Source: Chryseobacterium defluvii (GTDB lineage: Bacteria > Bacteroidota > Bacteroidia > Flavobacteriales > Weeksellaceae). From it: a stretch of DNA of 64,000 bases. Position numbers and translations under genes: made by a program. A model generated the notes under the pieces. That model was not told where the DNA came from. It saw only the letters and a program-made list of their open reading frames with translations, and searched no databases. Positions 43,401 through 52,154 of this stretch are shown one piece after another; position 1 is the first letter of the stretch, and every line of letters begins with the position of its first letter. The stretch lies in the NCBI RefSeq assembly GCF_003634775.1, contig NZ_RBXB01000003.1:496001-560000 (forward strand), given 5' to 3'.

Positions 43401-46400
43401 TATAAAGAAGTTTCCTCTGTCATTATACATTGTGTATTCTACCTGCACATATGTTTTCTCGCCTGATGCTCCCGTGAATTCGGGGATCAGCTTAAATTTA
43501 GACCAATCAATTTGAGTGTCTGTAGAAACTTTAACCGTAACCTTATCATTTGCATTAAGGTTTATGGATGAACCTATAAGGCCATTGTTATAAGTAGAGG
43601 TAGATGCTATCTGAGGCAACGGAATAATAATGTCATTAACTTTCAAGGTTATATCAGCATTATCAGACAATGCAATCGGTTTATTTAAATATAAATTCAA
43701 AGTTCCGGACTCTGCCACATAATAGGGACTAGCATTAGAGTTTACAAAATCTTCTTGTGCTTTATATACTGTCAAGTCTTTATTATCACTGTCAACAGCA
43801 GGCGAACTTGGTACGGAATATGTAATTTCAGGATTCCATGTTACCTGATCTAAAACGCCGTCGTATTTAGAGGTGATTCTAAAATATAATTTTTCTCCTT
43901 TATTAATATTAATAACCTGATCCGCAAAAGAATGCATTGCAAAATCGCCTGCATTAATATTATCTACAATTGGATCATTATTCTTGTACTGGAAAGAAAC
44001 AGCGACACCATCTGCTTTTGAGCAATCCTCACTATTAGGACAAGTGATCTGATTAAGATTGAAACTGTTTTTCACAGTTATTGTTCCTGTTTTAGGGGCT
44101 ACCCATGCTCTCACAATATCATGAAGCGGATTCTGTTCCAGCATCATTTTCTTTTCAGCCTGATCCTGTGAATCAAACAATGACTGCTGTGAAGAGGAAG
44201 CCGTAATATTTATAGGTGATGGAGAACCCGCACTATCCGGATAGAAGTTTGGAATTCCATTTACAATTCTATTAAAAAATACTTTCCCATCCTTTACAAA
44301 ATCAACCAAACCGTCACTATTGAAATCCATGAAATAGGAAGTGGTTGTTGAGGTGGAATTAGAATAATCAAATCCAAGGCTTACATTGCTGAAGTTGCCA
44401 TCAATTCCTACTCCCCAAGCAGATACTTTAGTTTTACCTATTTCTGAAGTATTTCCAGAAACCGCAACAGAAGTACCAAATTTTTGTTGCCCTCCAGGAA
44501 CCGACAAATTTTTTGAAAAATAAACAACTCCCCCACTTTCATACACTCTGTCCGGAAGATTATCTCCGTCAATATCAATAAGAGTAATTTTTATATTTGA
44601 TTTATTATTGCTTACCGATCCGTGGGCTCCAAATGTTCCTTTCCTGAAGGAAAAAAGTGATTGGTCGGCAGTAGGAAGATTAGGTATAGTATACATTCCT
44701 ATGCTGATCCCAAAGTTTGTCCCTAAAGATTCTCCAGAGCTTCCAGATAGCATAGAATACCCGCTTCCAGATACATTGGCATTATCCTGAACAGACCAAC
44801 TCTGAGCAGGTCCAAAAATATTAGATGGTGCATTTTCGTATTCTATTTTATTGGTATAAAATTCGGCTCCGTTAGCGTCTAATTCTTTTATAGCTGTTAA
44901 TAGCTGCTTTTTAAATGCCCCTTCGGTATAGGAGAACTGGTAAGATCTTATATTGCTCCCGCTATATGAAACAGCAACTCCGGTAAGTCTTTTTGAAATG
45001 ACTGTTAAGAAACCTAACCTTCCATCAATTTGTACATCACTTCTGTTGGTATCCGTATTGAATGTTACCTTATAACTCTGTGGTGGATTACTCGTTTCAT
45101 GCAGTGTATAGTTAATCTCTTTTGGATAAATCTGTTGTCCTCCATTACCTGTAGTTCCCTGATAAGCAGTGTTATCATATAAATACTTTACATAGTTTTT
45201 ATTGGCATCTACCGTTTTATACAAAGCCCAATATCCAATATTTCCATTAGCATCTTTAAGAACCGCATTATCCTGCACTCCCGTTTCATCCCCTCCAAAA
45301 TAAGATGTCGTTCCATCTTTTGAAGTTATCACCCACACATAATTTGTCGGATTACTTCCTTTTCTTATGATTCGATTATAGGCTCCTTCAATTCTAGGGT
45401 AAAACTGTCTATCGGCCTGTCTTGCTTTTTCAAAACCTTCATTTCTGTTGGGCATTACAAAAACACCCGGACTTACTTCAAAGGTTAATTGCTCTCCACC
45501 CAACGAATAAATTTCCGTTTCCATTCCGCCATCATATCTTGGAACTCCCCATCTGGTGTCAATGGTAACAGCCGGTATCGACATATCCCATCCCATTCCC
45601 ATCCAGCCATTTCCGCCTTCACTACTGTAGCTTACATTGAGTGAGGGCTGCATTCCGGCTCTTCCTGCCGGAAGCTTAATGGGAAAGTTCGTTGTTACGC
45701 TTCCCATACTGTTTGGACTAGGAGGTGCAATGCTTACTATTCCTTCGGAAGGATTCGCTGCTTTTATATCCTTAATGGAATTGGGGGCATAGCTTCCTGT
45801 TTCAGGAGATTCCGGAACCTTTAAGATTCCGTTGACCATATCCGTAAAGTGAGTTGTCTTTGAAACTAAAACATTCTGCTGATGATTCAATGTATCTTTA
45901 TCTAAAGCAACCCATTTCTTTTCCTTTTTATTAAAGTAATAGGTTCTGATGTCCTGCTCCGTGTATCCGGTTGGGATTTTACTTTTATCATACCCTATAG
46001 ACACTTTTGCCGGAGCTGAAAAATGCTCTCCGTGAGGAAGAAAACGATATCCCGCATTTTGTGACGTCACATTCACCATTTCCGGTGATAAAGCAGGCAT
46101 ATCTATATCTCTAAGGGCAGTAATTGAGAAATTTTCTGAATTCCTCAACACACCCTGAGGGATAGCAAGTTCCGCAGAACCTAAGTTTATTTTTTCTGCA
46201 TTACCAATATGAGTTACAAACTTTGAAATAGTGGCTGCATTATATTTTTCATTTATCTTTTCTAAATTCTGTTTTTTCTCGGAAACGCCTATCTGAATAT
46301 TTCTGACTTTATAGCTATATTTTGAAAGATACGGTATCGTAAATATGATCGTATTTCTTCCCTGGTTAACAGAACTTACTGCAATCGGCTCCGACTGATG

Positions 46401-46964
46401 TACCCATCCTTCATTTTTCTGAAGAATATTTCCCTCTACGGCCAGCTCATCATTTATAACTTTACTTATTTCCTTATAGCTCTTTGCTCCATATAAGTCA
46501 TACTCTAAAGTGTATTGATAAGCCGGATTGATTTTTTCATCAAGCGAGACATTGAAGATATTATCATATACCTGATCTATCGGGTGGTCTGCATCGGTTC
46601 CGATGGTCCCTTCTTTAATATCCGAAAGGTAATATCTTGTCTTTCCGTATACTCCCGGATGTACAGTATTTCGCTGCGACGCAGTGATAGCTGGTGTTAT
46701 TGTATTTGATTGGGTATTATTTTCCGCCTTATTTTCATCTCTCGACTCGGAAACTTCAGAGATCCTTTTCTCTTTTTCTGGTTCTATATTTTCATCTCTC
46801 TCTCCTGAAGAAGATGAAACCTCCATAATAGGTATAACATTACTATCCTTATGGAGAAATAAAGAGTTTGCATGGGCGTGCAATTGCGACCAGCAGGTGA
46901 AAAATATAATTGAATGAAGCAGTTTTGTGTTTTGTCTTACAACACTTAATAGTGGCTTTTTCAT
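36726..46964 (-). CDS. Giant SpvB/VCBS/Rhs polymorphic toxin
   Basis: A 3412-residue protein of the Tc-toxin/Rhs class, exported via an N-terminal hydrophobic segment (LLHSIIFFTCWSQLHAHA). Around residues 400-700 is an SpvB-type domain (MGSVTTNFPIKLPAGRAGMQ, GGNGWMGMGWDMSIPAVTID). Then come several VCBS/FG-GAP calcium-loop motifs (LIDIDGDNLPDRV, FMDFNSDGLVDFV, VLDYNGDGFPDDF, FLDINGDGLPDLY, LKDMNGDGYPDFV). From about residue 2150 YD/Rhs repeats run (YDDLGRRTSYTHPD, YDKASNMTSKTNSA, YDAGGERIIKD) into the core KELDAETGYYYYGARYYNP-VDPLAEKF-SPYEYTFSNS-DPLG near 3185. The repeats should form a closed shell holding the C-terminal tip. It is the fourth gene of a minus-strand operon with two T9SS proteins. 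Confidence 0.92.
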   Translation of the reverse strand: MKKPLLSVVRQNTKLLHSIIFFTCWSQLHAHANSLFLHKDSNVIPIMEVSSSSGERDENIEPEKEKRISEVSESRDENKAENNTQSNTITPAITASQRNTVHPGVYGKTRYYLSDIKEGTIGTDADHPIDQVYDNIFNVSLDEKINPAYQYTLEYDLYGAKSYKEISKVINDELAVEGNILQKNEGWVHQSEPIAVSSVNQGRNTIIFTIPYLSKYSYKVRNIQIGVSEKKQNLEKINEKYNAATISKFVTHIGNAEKINLGSAELAIPQGVLRNSENFSITALRDIDMPALSPEMVNVTSQNAGYRFLPHGEHFSAPAKVSIGYDKSKIPTGYTEQDIRTYYFNKKEKKWVALDKDTLNHQQNVLVSKTTHFTDMVNGILKVPESPETGSYAPNSIKDIKAANPSEGIVSIAPPSPNSMGSVTTNFPIKLPAGRAGMQPSLNVSYSSEGGNGWMGMGWDMSIPAVTIDTRWGVPRYDGGMETEIYSLGGEQLTFEVSPGVFVMPNRNEGFEKARQADRQFYPRIEGAYNRIIRKGSNPTNYVWVITSKDGTTSYFGGDETGVQDNAVLKDANGNIGYWALYKTVDANKNYVKYLYDNTAYQGTTGNGGQQIYPKEINYTLHETSNPPQSYKVTFNTDTNRSDVQIDGRLGFLTVISKRLTGVAVSYSGSNIRSYQFSYTEGAFKKQLLTAIKELDANGAEFYTNKIEYENAPSNIFGPAQSWSVQDNANVSGSGYSMLSGSSGESLGTNFGISIGMYTIPNLPTADQSLFSFRKGTFGAHGSVSNNKSNIKITLIDIDGDNLPDRVYESGGVVYFSKNLSVPGGQQKFGTSVAVSGNTSEIGKTKVSAWGVGIDGNFSNVSLGFDYSNSTSTTTSYFMDFNSDGLVDFVKDGKVFFNRIVNGIPNFYPDSAGSPSPINITASSSQQSLFDSQDQAEKKMMLEQNPLHDIVRAWVAPKTGTITVKNSFNLNQITCPNSEDCSKADGVAVSFQYKNNDPIVDNINAGDFAMHSFADQVININKGEKLYFRITSKYDGVLDQVTWNPEITYSVPSSPAVDSDNKDLTVYKAQEDFVNSNASPYYVAESGTLNLYLNKPIALSDNADITLKVNDIIIPLPQIASTSTYNNGLIGSSINLNANDKVTVKVSTDTQIDWSKFKLIPEFTGASGEKTYVQVEYTMYNDRGNFFIYPANSSDIGKKISVKASALPNFNNKNGTIVISAKTKNKLLTKTKYQVINGNNTVITTFGAPYTLTSNDVAAGNNQIYLEATVSSDDKDFINNITSISGVLFNNELNYINTPNNLSLQLPNANNTSHSDGTIVVGQSTTLYFSIGNYAANTSAILTIIDTATGNAVSFPNGTLSGQPGMATSTYANLSPGVYDYILNFYQGSSSNAYTQISISNGGSETTMTSFTNTPPHKPILTPQNPTIALNSDQYDSRFGILYRGWGGFILNGNNLAKNSIQEAYSLDHNYANKGTVAEMKVDETRLALSNAYGSDPGTNPPVNVPTVDANGNVTIPDNNSSLSKNYFIMTNSNINNSDKGRLLDVDPTIYIAQNVTNASRLGVHSIDANFDNYSLGQVSGDQLNAPSIKMKNQSVSVAGGVSLGGVVGINASHTLFSQGQSVRNVLDYNGDGFPDDFNKKDIKLTSPIGAPSNSGLDFLNINHSQSISSASTEGLSTGYSFSHGESSRMAFIRTAGSKNKDRFNNVEKAISSSHESQKGSTRLSISGNAEQSNERSEKTFLDINGDGLPDLYDNGSFSLSVGRKDFANNASWNTGEASKGTAFTTGVGGGISLFWGSFEGGVNTTNTESDTKEELIDINGDGLPDKAVYSGSTAKVYINNGKGIENSPLSDITGSSNFHTDQSKSIGGNVGATILIPIPTNPTATTGLKLNISLGVSAGKSTSKTKSTLKDMNGDGYPDFVTSDDENNIMVSLNQIGTTNLLKKVTTPMGGSWEVTYERLGNTYDMPQSKYVLKSVITNDGFTGDNAFSPDVSKITVDYKVPYYSRRERLFYGFKNLTINQIDTKQGGAASNIVYRKTEQLYNNKNYYLKGNLLIETLYDAQNKIWNLKENTYSLKYINNTNSPFPYKETENEKTYQNYAAFVAPEYVINTFYQDGLAGKYTSTLFKKYDQWGNVIEVEDSGDPDIGASEVLNSIVAYTLVNPAAYIIMPTSVKNTAQGVTREKRAEYNANGDLTKMIVRNSGVDYSGYDFEYDTYGNITKSTGPANYNNQRFFNQYTYDDNVKTYPVKVQDVFGYSSKTQYDFRFGLPTLTEDMNLQPMKFVYDAKARTTEIVGPYEMFNNIPWTIKFEYSPITNAPQNASNAQSYALTKHYDPEYTDSTINTITIADGFGAAIQVKKTGDIHNEGVKYIVAGKVEQDAFGRALKTYYPTTESVGASNTQYNASVDNIEPTINQYDVLDRVVYTKLPGENLFSTITYGFGTDVQGRNMFQTIFKDELGSVKKTYTDIKGRTTSVHEVSNTGDIKTQFTHDAIGEILQVKDVQNNITTSVYDDLGRRTSYTHPDSGVTTYKYDKASNMTSKTNSANEVVEYQYDYTRLKAVNYPVYPENNVKYYYGNALDASAMDNNAVGKLWYQTDATGTQYLKYGRLGELTYQRRSVAVPGAGVYWFGTEWKYDTWNRVKSIIYPDGEIVNYKYNRAGNLNNVSSDKDGNHYKMINGVGYDKFEQRVYLANGNGTETTYEYETNRRRLLKMYAKNSSRYFMQNTYQYDVVSNVMQVHNNAPIVNGLLGGGTNHAFGYDDLYRLTSASGNWRGINTQAQEERHRYTVTMTYDNMHNIMSKTQKHEWTTGATNNNWTALEPTSYRLNYKYEDAAHPHAPSTIIDEPNLVPSSTCCNPNDPGVKFQQYSYDQKGNPLGIIQETCGFDEQKTVYQWDEENRLRFVDTNPSTPEVDGAAIYTYDAGGERIIKDVLQSGILARTAADPSLAGPPPPQYFGTTHNTGLYPNGLLTLNFSYDDNGTVTEPRYTKHYYAGSQRIVSKIGTSQNIGIFDCNWLIIPLGGTTPPINPVNVSNAILQTATQSSLNVMQVNSITPPPNYGQNAGYNGNCVNNYTGPKEEQIYWFHPDHLGSSSYITGADGEVTQNIEYFPSGEVFVENHNKASNNSPYKFNAKELDAETGYYYYGARYYNPRVSLWLNVDPLAEKFAGRSPYEYTFSNSIKFIDPLGLEGKGVIEVKNGKETKISNVGDDIGVDFLIYKDGKNQGKVGVRDQKTGKINLNFNPGINLNVAKRGNSVDWETITDEFFNGTGPTRSLFSGNHPAIQELSSDESNFAYEARSNFMEKGGNFGGVYIDYTPIVWNLESGHRMWEQMMGSTGVEWYRLGDNILYIMTDQKNKKSWYLHLPVKNVERTKSRNGSWTYPEKSTTHQLYMWMEPVSVTEKKYKTRGRSNR

Positions 46965-47030
46965 TATTTATGGTGTTTTTAAAAAACACCCAAGATCTCC
47001 TGAAAGATTCAGGAAATCTCAGATGGTTAT

Positions 47031-48998
47031 TTAGCTTGTTACAATCAGTTTGAAAACTTTGATTTCAGATGAGGTTTTTACGATGATCAGATAAACTCCT
47101 TCTGTTGGTAAAGTATCCTGGATTTCATAATAATCTTTCCCTTTATCCTGAATGGCTTTTACCAGCCTTCCGGAAGCATCATGTATTTTGATATCTACGT
47201 TTTCTTTTTTATCCGAAATAATTCTAATGGTAAACGGCTGCCCTTTTGGCACCGGGTTAGGGTAAATGACAATCCCATTTTCTCTTTTTCTGGTTACTTT
47301 TACGGTATCTTTTTTGGTACAATTGTCTGAGGTTGTCACGGTTACGGTATATTCTCCCGGTTCATACACAGATATTGACGGAGAATTGCTGGTAAATCCA
47401 TTATCCGATGTCCATGAATACGTTGCATTTGGATCTGTTATCTGTGCGGCGGCATTAAACTGTGCCGGGTTTCCTGATGAAATTGTTACATCCGGACCGA
47501 GATCCAAATTGATCGAATTGAAATCACTAACTGTAAAGTCATAAGAAGTGACATTATTATCAGCATCGGTGATATTCAAATGATAGTTTCCTACCGCTAA
47601 GTTTGGAAAAGAGATTTGTGACGTCTGTACCGTAATATTCTGTGATGTCCCATTTCCGGAAAGGGCTACATTAAACGGAGCTTTTCCGCCTTTGATATTC
47701 AAATTAAGCGTTCCTTTTAAAACAGTACATGTTGGCTGAATAAGATCATACATGGAAAGGATCTTGTCTCCTAAAGCAAATGAAAAAACATCCGTCCCGG
47801 AAAGGTCTTGATCAAAAATCACATCTTTAAAATATACATTCTGTTGTCCGTCCACATGATCCATCGGGTATGCTTCCATATTGGCAGAGCTGAAATCTCC
47901 CTGCCCAGTTTTATCCACCAAAAGCCATAGCTTTTTATCTGCAGGGATCTGTGTGATGATATTTTTAATGGAGAACACGACTTCTGTAGGAATGATTTGG
48001 GAAGTTTCAGAGGTATATCTGATTTTCCATTTTCTTTTCAACAACCTGTACCCAAAAGTAATGTTATCTAATTCCAATGGTTTTTTATTGTCCCCCCAAA
48101 TCAGGAAACTCTGATCTGGAAATTGCGCATCGTTTGACCTGTTATCAACGGCTAATTTTTTAGCCGCAATAATCAATCTTTTTTCTTCCGATGAACTGGT
48201 TGCCTGCTTCTGATATAAACCTGAATATCCATCTCTGGCTATTCCTGTAACTCTTGCCGGGTAATTTGTAAAATCTTCCTGCTTCCAGATTTTTTTATTT
48301 TTAGAGCTTAAATATTCTGTATAAGGCATTGCAATGGCATATTTAACAGCCATATATGTGTTTACCCGGTTTCTCTCATTCTGTGTAAGCATCTTTTTAT
48401 ACACAAAAAACTCAGGAAGTTTTCCTTTAAAGTTCTGCCATTGATGGCTTCCTGCATCTTTACCAACATACATGGATGAAAGCCCTGTATTTCCGATCAC
48501 TTTTGTAATCTTAGTTGAAGGGATCCCGAATTTAGAATACAGGCTGAATGAAGCCAGCGTATCAATCGTACTGGTATTGATATAATTAACCTGGTCATTA
48601 TTATATCTGAAAATATTTTTTGTCCCGTAAAACAGTTCCTTTTCGTCGGTATTATCTGTTGTAAACAAAGCGGTTTCCATATTTGCCGTTTTGTTTTGAT
48701 AGGCAGTATAAAAATTAATTTTATCTGCAGTTTCTATAACAAAAGGAAATTTCAAATAATCATCGTTCCCGTCAAATTCCAGACATTCATTATAATTCAG
48801 CAAAGAATAAGAAGGCTTGTTGGTACTGGCCAACGCTTGTATCTGATGCTGGTTTCCGCTATAATCCTGGTATATCAGAGCCGGGGTCTGTAGAGAATTG
48901 GTCTTGTACCACACACTTACTCCGTTTACCCCACCGGGCGATTGTGCTTTCAATAGAGAAATCAGGAAAACTCCCAGTACACTTATTATTTTTTTCAT
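47031..48998 (-). CDS. Large T9SS type A sorting-domain surface protein
   Basis: A 655-residue exported protein with signal peptide (ISVLGVFLISLLKAQ). Residues ~25-230 look like a concanavalin/LamG-like jelly roll (GVSVWYKTNSLQTPALIYQD, LEFDGNDDYLKFPF, LPEFFVYKKMLTQNERNRVN, TYMAVKYAI), a module common in Bacteroidota surface proteins. Further on are PKD-like strands (LDLGPDVTISSGNPAQFNA, YSWTSDNGFTSNSPSISVYE, PGEYTVTVTTSDNCTKKDTV). The C-terminus is a sorting domain (IVIYPNPVPKGQPFTIRI, IKIHDASGRLVKAI, LPTEGVYLIIVKTS). It lies between the S8 protease and the Rhs toxin in one operon. Confidence 0.87.
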   Translation of the reverse strand: MKKIISVLGVFLISLLKAQSPGGVNGVSVWYKTNSLQTPALIYQDYSGNQHQIQALASTNKPSYSLLNYNECLEFDGNDDYLKFPFVIETADKINFYTAYQNKTANMETALFTTDNTDEKELFYGTKNIFRYNNDQVNYINTSTIDTLASFSLYSKFGIPSTKITKVIGNTGLSSMYVGKDAGSHQWQNFKGKLPEFFVYKKMLTQNERNRVNTYMAVKYAIAMPYTEYLSSKNKKIWKQEDFTNYPARVTGIARDGYSGLYQKQATSSSEEKRLIIAAKKLAVDNRSNDAQFPDQSFLIWGDNKKPLELDNITFGYRLLKRKWKIRYTSETSQIIPTEVVFSIKNIITQIPADKKLWLLVDKTGQGDFSSANMEAYPMDHVDGQQNVYFKDVIFDQDLSGTDVFSFALGDKILSMYDLIQPTCTVLKGTLNLNIKGGKAPFNVALSGNGTSQNITVQTSQISFPNLAVGNYHLNITDADNNVTSYDFTVSDFNSINLDLGPDVTISSGNPAQFNAAAQITDPNATYSWTSDNGFTSNSPSISVYEPGEYTVTVTTSDNCTKKDTVKVTRKRENGIVIYPNPVPKGQPFTIRIISDKKENVDIKIHDASGRLVKAIQDKGKDYYEIQDTLPTEGVYLIIVKTSSEIKVFKLIVTS

Positions 48999-49011
48999 GT
49001 CATTCAGGTGT

Positions 49012-51252
49012 TTATTTGATTATAAGTTTTTTTGTTTCTTTATATTCTGCCGTTTCTATTGAAACCACATAAACTCCGGTTGTAAGAGATCTTGTATCGA
49101 TAGTCTTTACGTATTCTCCTTTCGGGAAATTGTCAGAGCTTTGCTGGGTAAGGATTAATTTTCCGGAAGCATCATAAACTGAAATTTTTATAGCAGATTC
49201 ATTCTGTAATGAGAATCTGATATTTACTTCTTCTTTTGCCGGATTCGGGAACAGTGAGAAATGCCCAAGTGCAGCATTGTATGTAATTGCTGATGATTCT
49301 GAAATTCCTCTGTCCTGTGCTTTATATTTCATTGCTGAAATCATATCAAAACATGGAGTGATCATTGCTAAAAAGCCAGTTCCTTGTTCAGCATGGAAGC
49401 CCGGAAGCAGGACAATATCTCTTGAAGCGATGTATTCAACATTCTGCACGGGAGCAATTACTTTATTGCTTGCTACAATTTGCTTTGCCAAAATAGTCTG
49501 GCTTGTTGTAATATCATCCACCGGACTCGTAAGGGTTCTAAGGTCTTCCTGATAACAGAAATCGACGTTAGATACTACAATTGAAAAAGTCTGGTTTCCA
49601 TTTGGTAATAAAGGAGTAGCATTGGTTTTAGCAGAAACAATGATTTTATAAGTAAGTTTTTGTGGAGTTTTGATATCTACTCTTTCAATGGTATCTACAT
49701 CATTGGTAGAATTATTGGTTGCCGCTCCTGTCAGGTTGCTCATCCCTCCCAGTTTCCATGGATAATAGGTCGTTTCACTTCCATCCGCATTTACTCTTAC
49801 TATTTTTAAGTCCAGATCATTAATAACGCTTGGGCTATTCAAATCCACCACATTGCTTACCAAATTCCCTTGAGGATCAGTCCAGGAAATAGTAGCCGAT
49901 AATGGCTGGTTTAATTCGTAAGGTACCACATAAAGGGTGTATTTATTGCCTTGATTTAGGGAAATTTCTTTAATTAATGTTGACTTTTTCTCTCCATTAA
50001 TAATTCCTTCGATGTTATTATAAATGGCTGCAGCAGCTCTTTTTGCGTCGGCTAATCCCCACCCGTAAATATAATCAGGTCCTTCACTTCCCTTATCGTT
50101 GGCAGTATGAGCAAGCAATGCTCTTACCGTTGAAGATAACATATAGCTTTGGGATGGGCTTACGGATTTGTAGTATTGCTGAAGCAATGTGATGATCCCT
50201 GAAACCACTGCAGTTGCAGATGAGGTTCCCCGGTAAACTCCGTAAGCAGAATCATAGGTCTCTATTGAAGAATACATATTTTCTCCCGGTGCACAGATGT
50301 CTGGTTTGATTCTTCCGTCATCCGAAGGGCCATAACTACTGAATGCCGAAACATCAAACGCATCATCGGCATTCATATTGGCGTTCTTTTTGGCAGAAGC
50401 TACCACTAAAACATTTTTCGCAACTCCGGCACCTTCAAGCAAATCATATCCGTTTTTGGCAGAAACCTGCGGAACAATGGCCGGATCTATTTCTCGTGCA
50501 TTTCCCGCTGCTTTTACTATTTGCAAATAAGGTTTCAGATACATCAGGTTATCCCAGGATTGTGCAGTCATATTATATTTTCCGAACTGATAGGTTTGAA
50601 GATACATAGGATCAAAACCATAACTATTATTAGCTACCAATATCCCATTGTTTCCCGGCACATATGCCTCTGATAGCATTTCATTAACGTCATTGCTCCA
50701 ATCATAAGCATTGATTATTGCTTCATACGCTATTCCTCTAGCATCCGGGTCTCCGTTGTTTCCGACAAGTGTACCGGCTATATTTGTACTATGCCTCGAA
50801 ATAGTTTGATTTTGCAAAGCATCATAACTATTAATTTTCCCGGCTAATAATTCATGGGTTGTTCTTGGCTTAGAATAATCCCATTGCCCTATTTTCATAT
50901 TACTACCTGTGATATTGAGCCCTAAGCCCCCTCCGGCATACAGGTTGTCCGCTTTTGTCATTTTAGCAGCACCTGCATTCAATGTGGTGTAATACATAGG
51001 TCTTCCATTTTCATCAGACCCCACAAGCTGTTTTTCATTCCTTGGTCCGGAAATGAATTCTTGATGTCCTAAACCCTTAAGCCTTTGGACTTCTTTTTTT
51101 TGATAATCATCATATTGGCTGATTTTATTTTTAAAAGCCAATATTTCTCTTTCCTGCTGTTTATTTCTTAGAGTATCCTTAGTTTGTGCTTGTGATAAAA
51201 GAAAGAATAAAACAGAAGCGGTCAATATAGATTTATGATAGATTTTCTGCAT
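49012..51252 (-). CDS. Subtilisin-like (S8) serine protease with T9SS sorting domain
   Basis: A 746-residue exported protease. Signal peptide (ILTASVLFFLLSQAQ), a short pro-region, then the S8 domain: candidate catalytic Asp in MKIGQWDYSKPRTTH, His in SRHSTNIAGTLVGN, oxyanion Asn region in GILVANNSYGFDP and Ser in VYRGTSSATAVVSGI. The Asp motif (W-D) is less canonical than D-T/S-G. After ~residue 400 come beta-rich regions (LSATISWTDPQGNL, VNDLDLKIV) typical of secreted subtilases, and the sorting tail (FSLFPNPAKEEVNIRFS, ISVYDASGKLILTQQ, LTTGVYVVSIETA). Thirteen bases separate it from the next T9SS gene. A role in processing the operon's products is possible. Confidence 0.9.
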   Translation of the reverse strand: MQKIYHKSILTASVLFFLLSQAQTKDTLRNKQQEREILAFKNKISQYDDYQKKEVQRLKGLGHQEFISGPRNEKQLVGSDENGRPMYYTTLNAGAAKMTKADNLYAGGGLGLNITGSNMKIGQWDYSKPRTTHELLAGKINSYDALQNQTISRHSTNIAGTLVGNNGDPDARGIAYEAIINAYDWSNDVNEMLSEAYVPGNNGILVANNSYGFDPMYLQTYQFGKYNMTAQSWDNLMYLKPYLQIVKAAGNAREIDPAIVPQVSAKNGYDLLEGAGVAKNVLVVASAKKNANMNADDAFDVSAFSSYGPSDDGRIKPDICAPGENMYSSIETYDSAYGVYRGTSSATAVVSGIITLLQQYYKSVSPSQSYMLSSTVRALLAHTANDKGSEGPDYIYGWGLADAKRAAAAIYNNIEGIINGEKKSTLIKEISLNQGNKYTLYVVPYELNQPLSATISWTDPQGNLVSNVVDLNSPSVINDLDLKIVRVNADGSETTYYPWKLGGMSNLTGAATNNSTNDVDTIERVDIKTPQKLTYKIIVSAKTNATPLLPNGNQTFSIVVSNVDFCYQEDLRTLTSPVDDITTSQTILAKQIVASNKVIAPVQNVEYIASRDIVLLPGFHAEQGTGFLAMITPCFDMISAMKYKAQDRGISESSAITYNAALGHFSLFPNPAKEEVNIRFSLQNESAIKISVYDASGKLILTQQSSDNFPKGEYVKTIDTRSLTTGVYVVSIETAEYKETKKLIIK

Positions 51253-51338
51253 CTGTGAATATTGTTGTTAGTTGGTAATGATAATATCTATGAATTAATG
51301 AGTAAATCCCTAGCTATACAATATTTTTAAACTGAAAA

Positions 51339-52154
51339 TTATTTTGCTCCCTCCTGCATCTTTTGTTTAAGATTCTGATTTTCCAGTTTTAGCTCTTTAA
51401 CTTCTTTGTTAAGCTGGATGACATACAATGTCAGCTCTTCAATTTTCTGTAAAAGTTTAATCTGAAATTCCCCTACATTCACCCCTTCTTTTTCCATTTC
51501 CTTTGCGGAAGCAATTTCTGGAAGGTGCTTTTTTTCTTTAATATGTTTTTCCACCTCTTCCAGCTTTGGTAGATTATAGTTATTTTCAAAAACAAAATCG
51601 GCTGTTGGAGTAAGAGTTACTTTTACTTCTTTGGCCTCAAGTTTTCCATCTACCATTACATTTCCAAATGCGTTTTTGTAGGCTAAGCTTTTTGTGATTG
51701 TTCCTGTGATTGGTTCATCAGCATATGTCCATCCTTGATAATATGTTGGATCACTTACGTACCCACCACCAAACGCTTTTACTCTGAAGCTAATACAGTA
51801 TGTTTTATCATCTATGAAAATGACAATTTTATCATTTTCTTTAGCCAATATGATTTTGGGCATATATCCTCCATATGAACTTGCATTAGAGGTTAAATAA
51901 AATTCATTCTGCCATACATACCAGTTGATATTAACACCAATACTTTTTTGCTGGCCATACGAAAATCCTTCAATATTAATGGTAGGCATATCACCACCAC
52001 TACCATTAGCAGGATAAGGAATATTGGTCTTGATTTTTATTCCATAGTTGATAGGCGCGCAATGTGCAATGACCGAAAGTACATTATCATAAATCTGAGC
52101 TTGAGTAATTCCCCCTAATAGAATTACTATAAATAATAAAAATTTTTTTTTCAT
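51339..52154 (-). CDS. Secreted protein with C-terminal tail-fibre-type coiled coil
   Basis: A 271-residue exported protein (signal FLLFIVILLGGITQAQ). The N-terminal ~170 residues are beta-rich and unrecognised (VIAHCAPINYGIKIKTNIP, YVWQNEFYLTSNASSYGGYM). Around residue 175 the sequence enters the conserved Bacteroidota fibre end VMVDGKLEAKEVKVTLTPTA, HIKEKKHLPEIASAKEMEKE, GVNVGEFQIKLLQKIEELTL, then a heptad coiled coil (LNKEVKELKLENQNLKQKM). Such ends resemble S74-associated fibre tips. It is the first gene of the protease-Rhs operon and is preceded by a decayed copy of its own C-terminus. Confidence 0.75.
   Translation of the reverse strand: MKKKFLLFIVILLGGITQAQIYDNVLSVIAHCAPINYGIKIKTNIPYPANGSGGDMPTINIEGFSYGQQKSIGVNINWYVWQNEFYLTSNASSYGGYMPKIILAKENDKIVIFIDDKTYCISFRVKAFGGGYVSDPTYYQGWTYADEPITGTITKSLAYKNAFGNVMVDGKLEAKEVKVTLTPTADFVFENNYNLPKLEEVEKHIKEKKHLPEIASAKEMEKEGVNVGEFQIKLLQKIEELTLYVIQLNKEVKELKLENQNLKQKMQEGAK

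Noticed and set aside
36726..46964. Complete Tc insecticidal toxin complex
   Set aside because: Only the B/C-like SpvB-VCBS-Rhs part is present; no TcA-type gene lies in the window.
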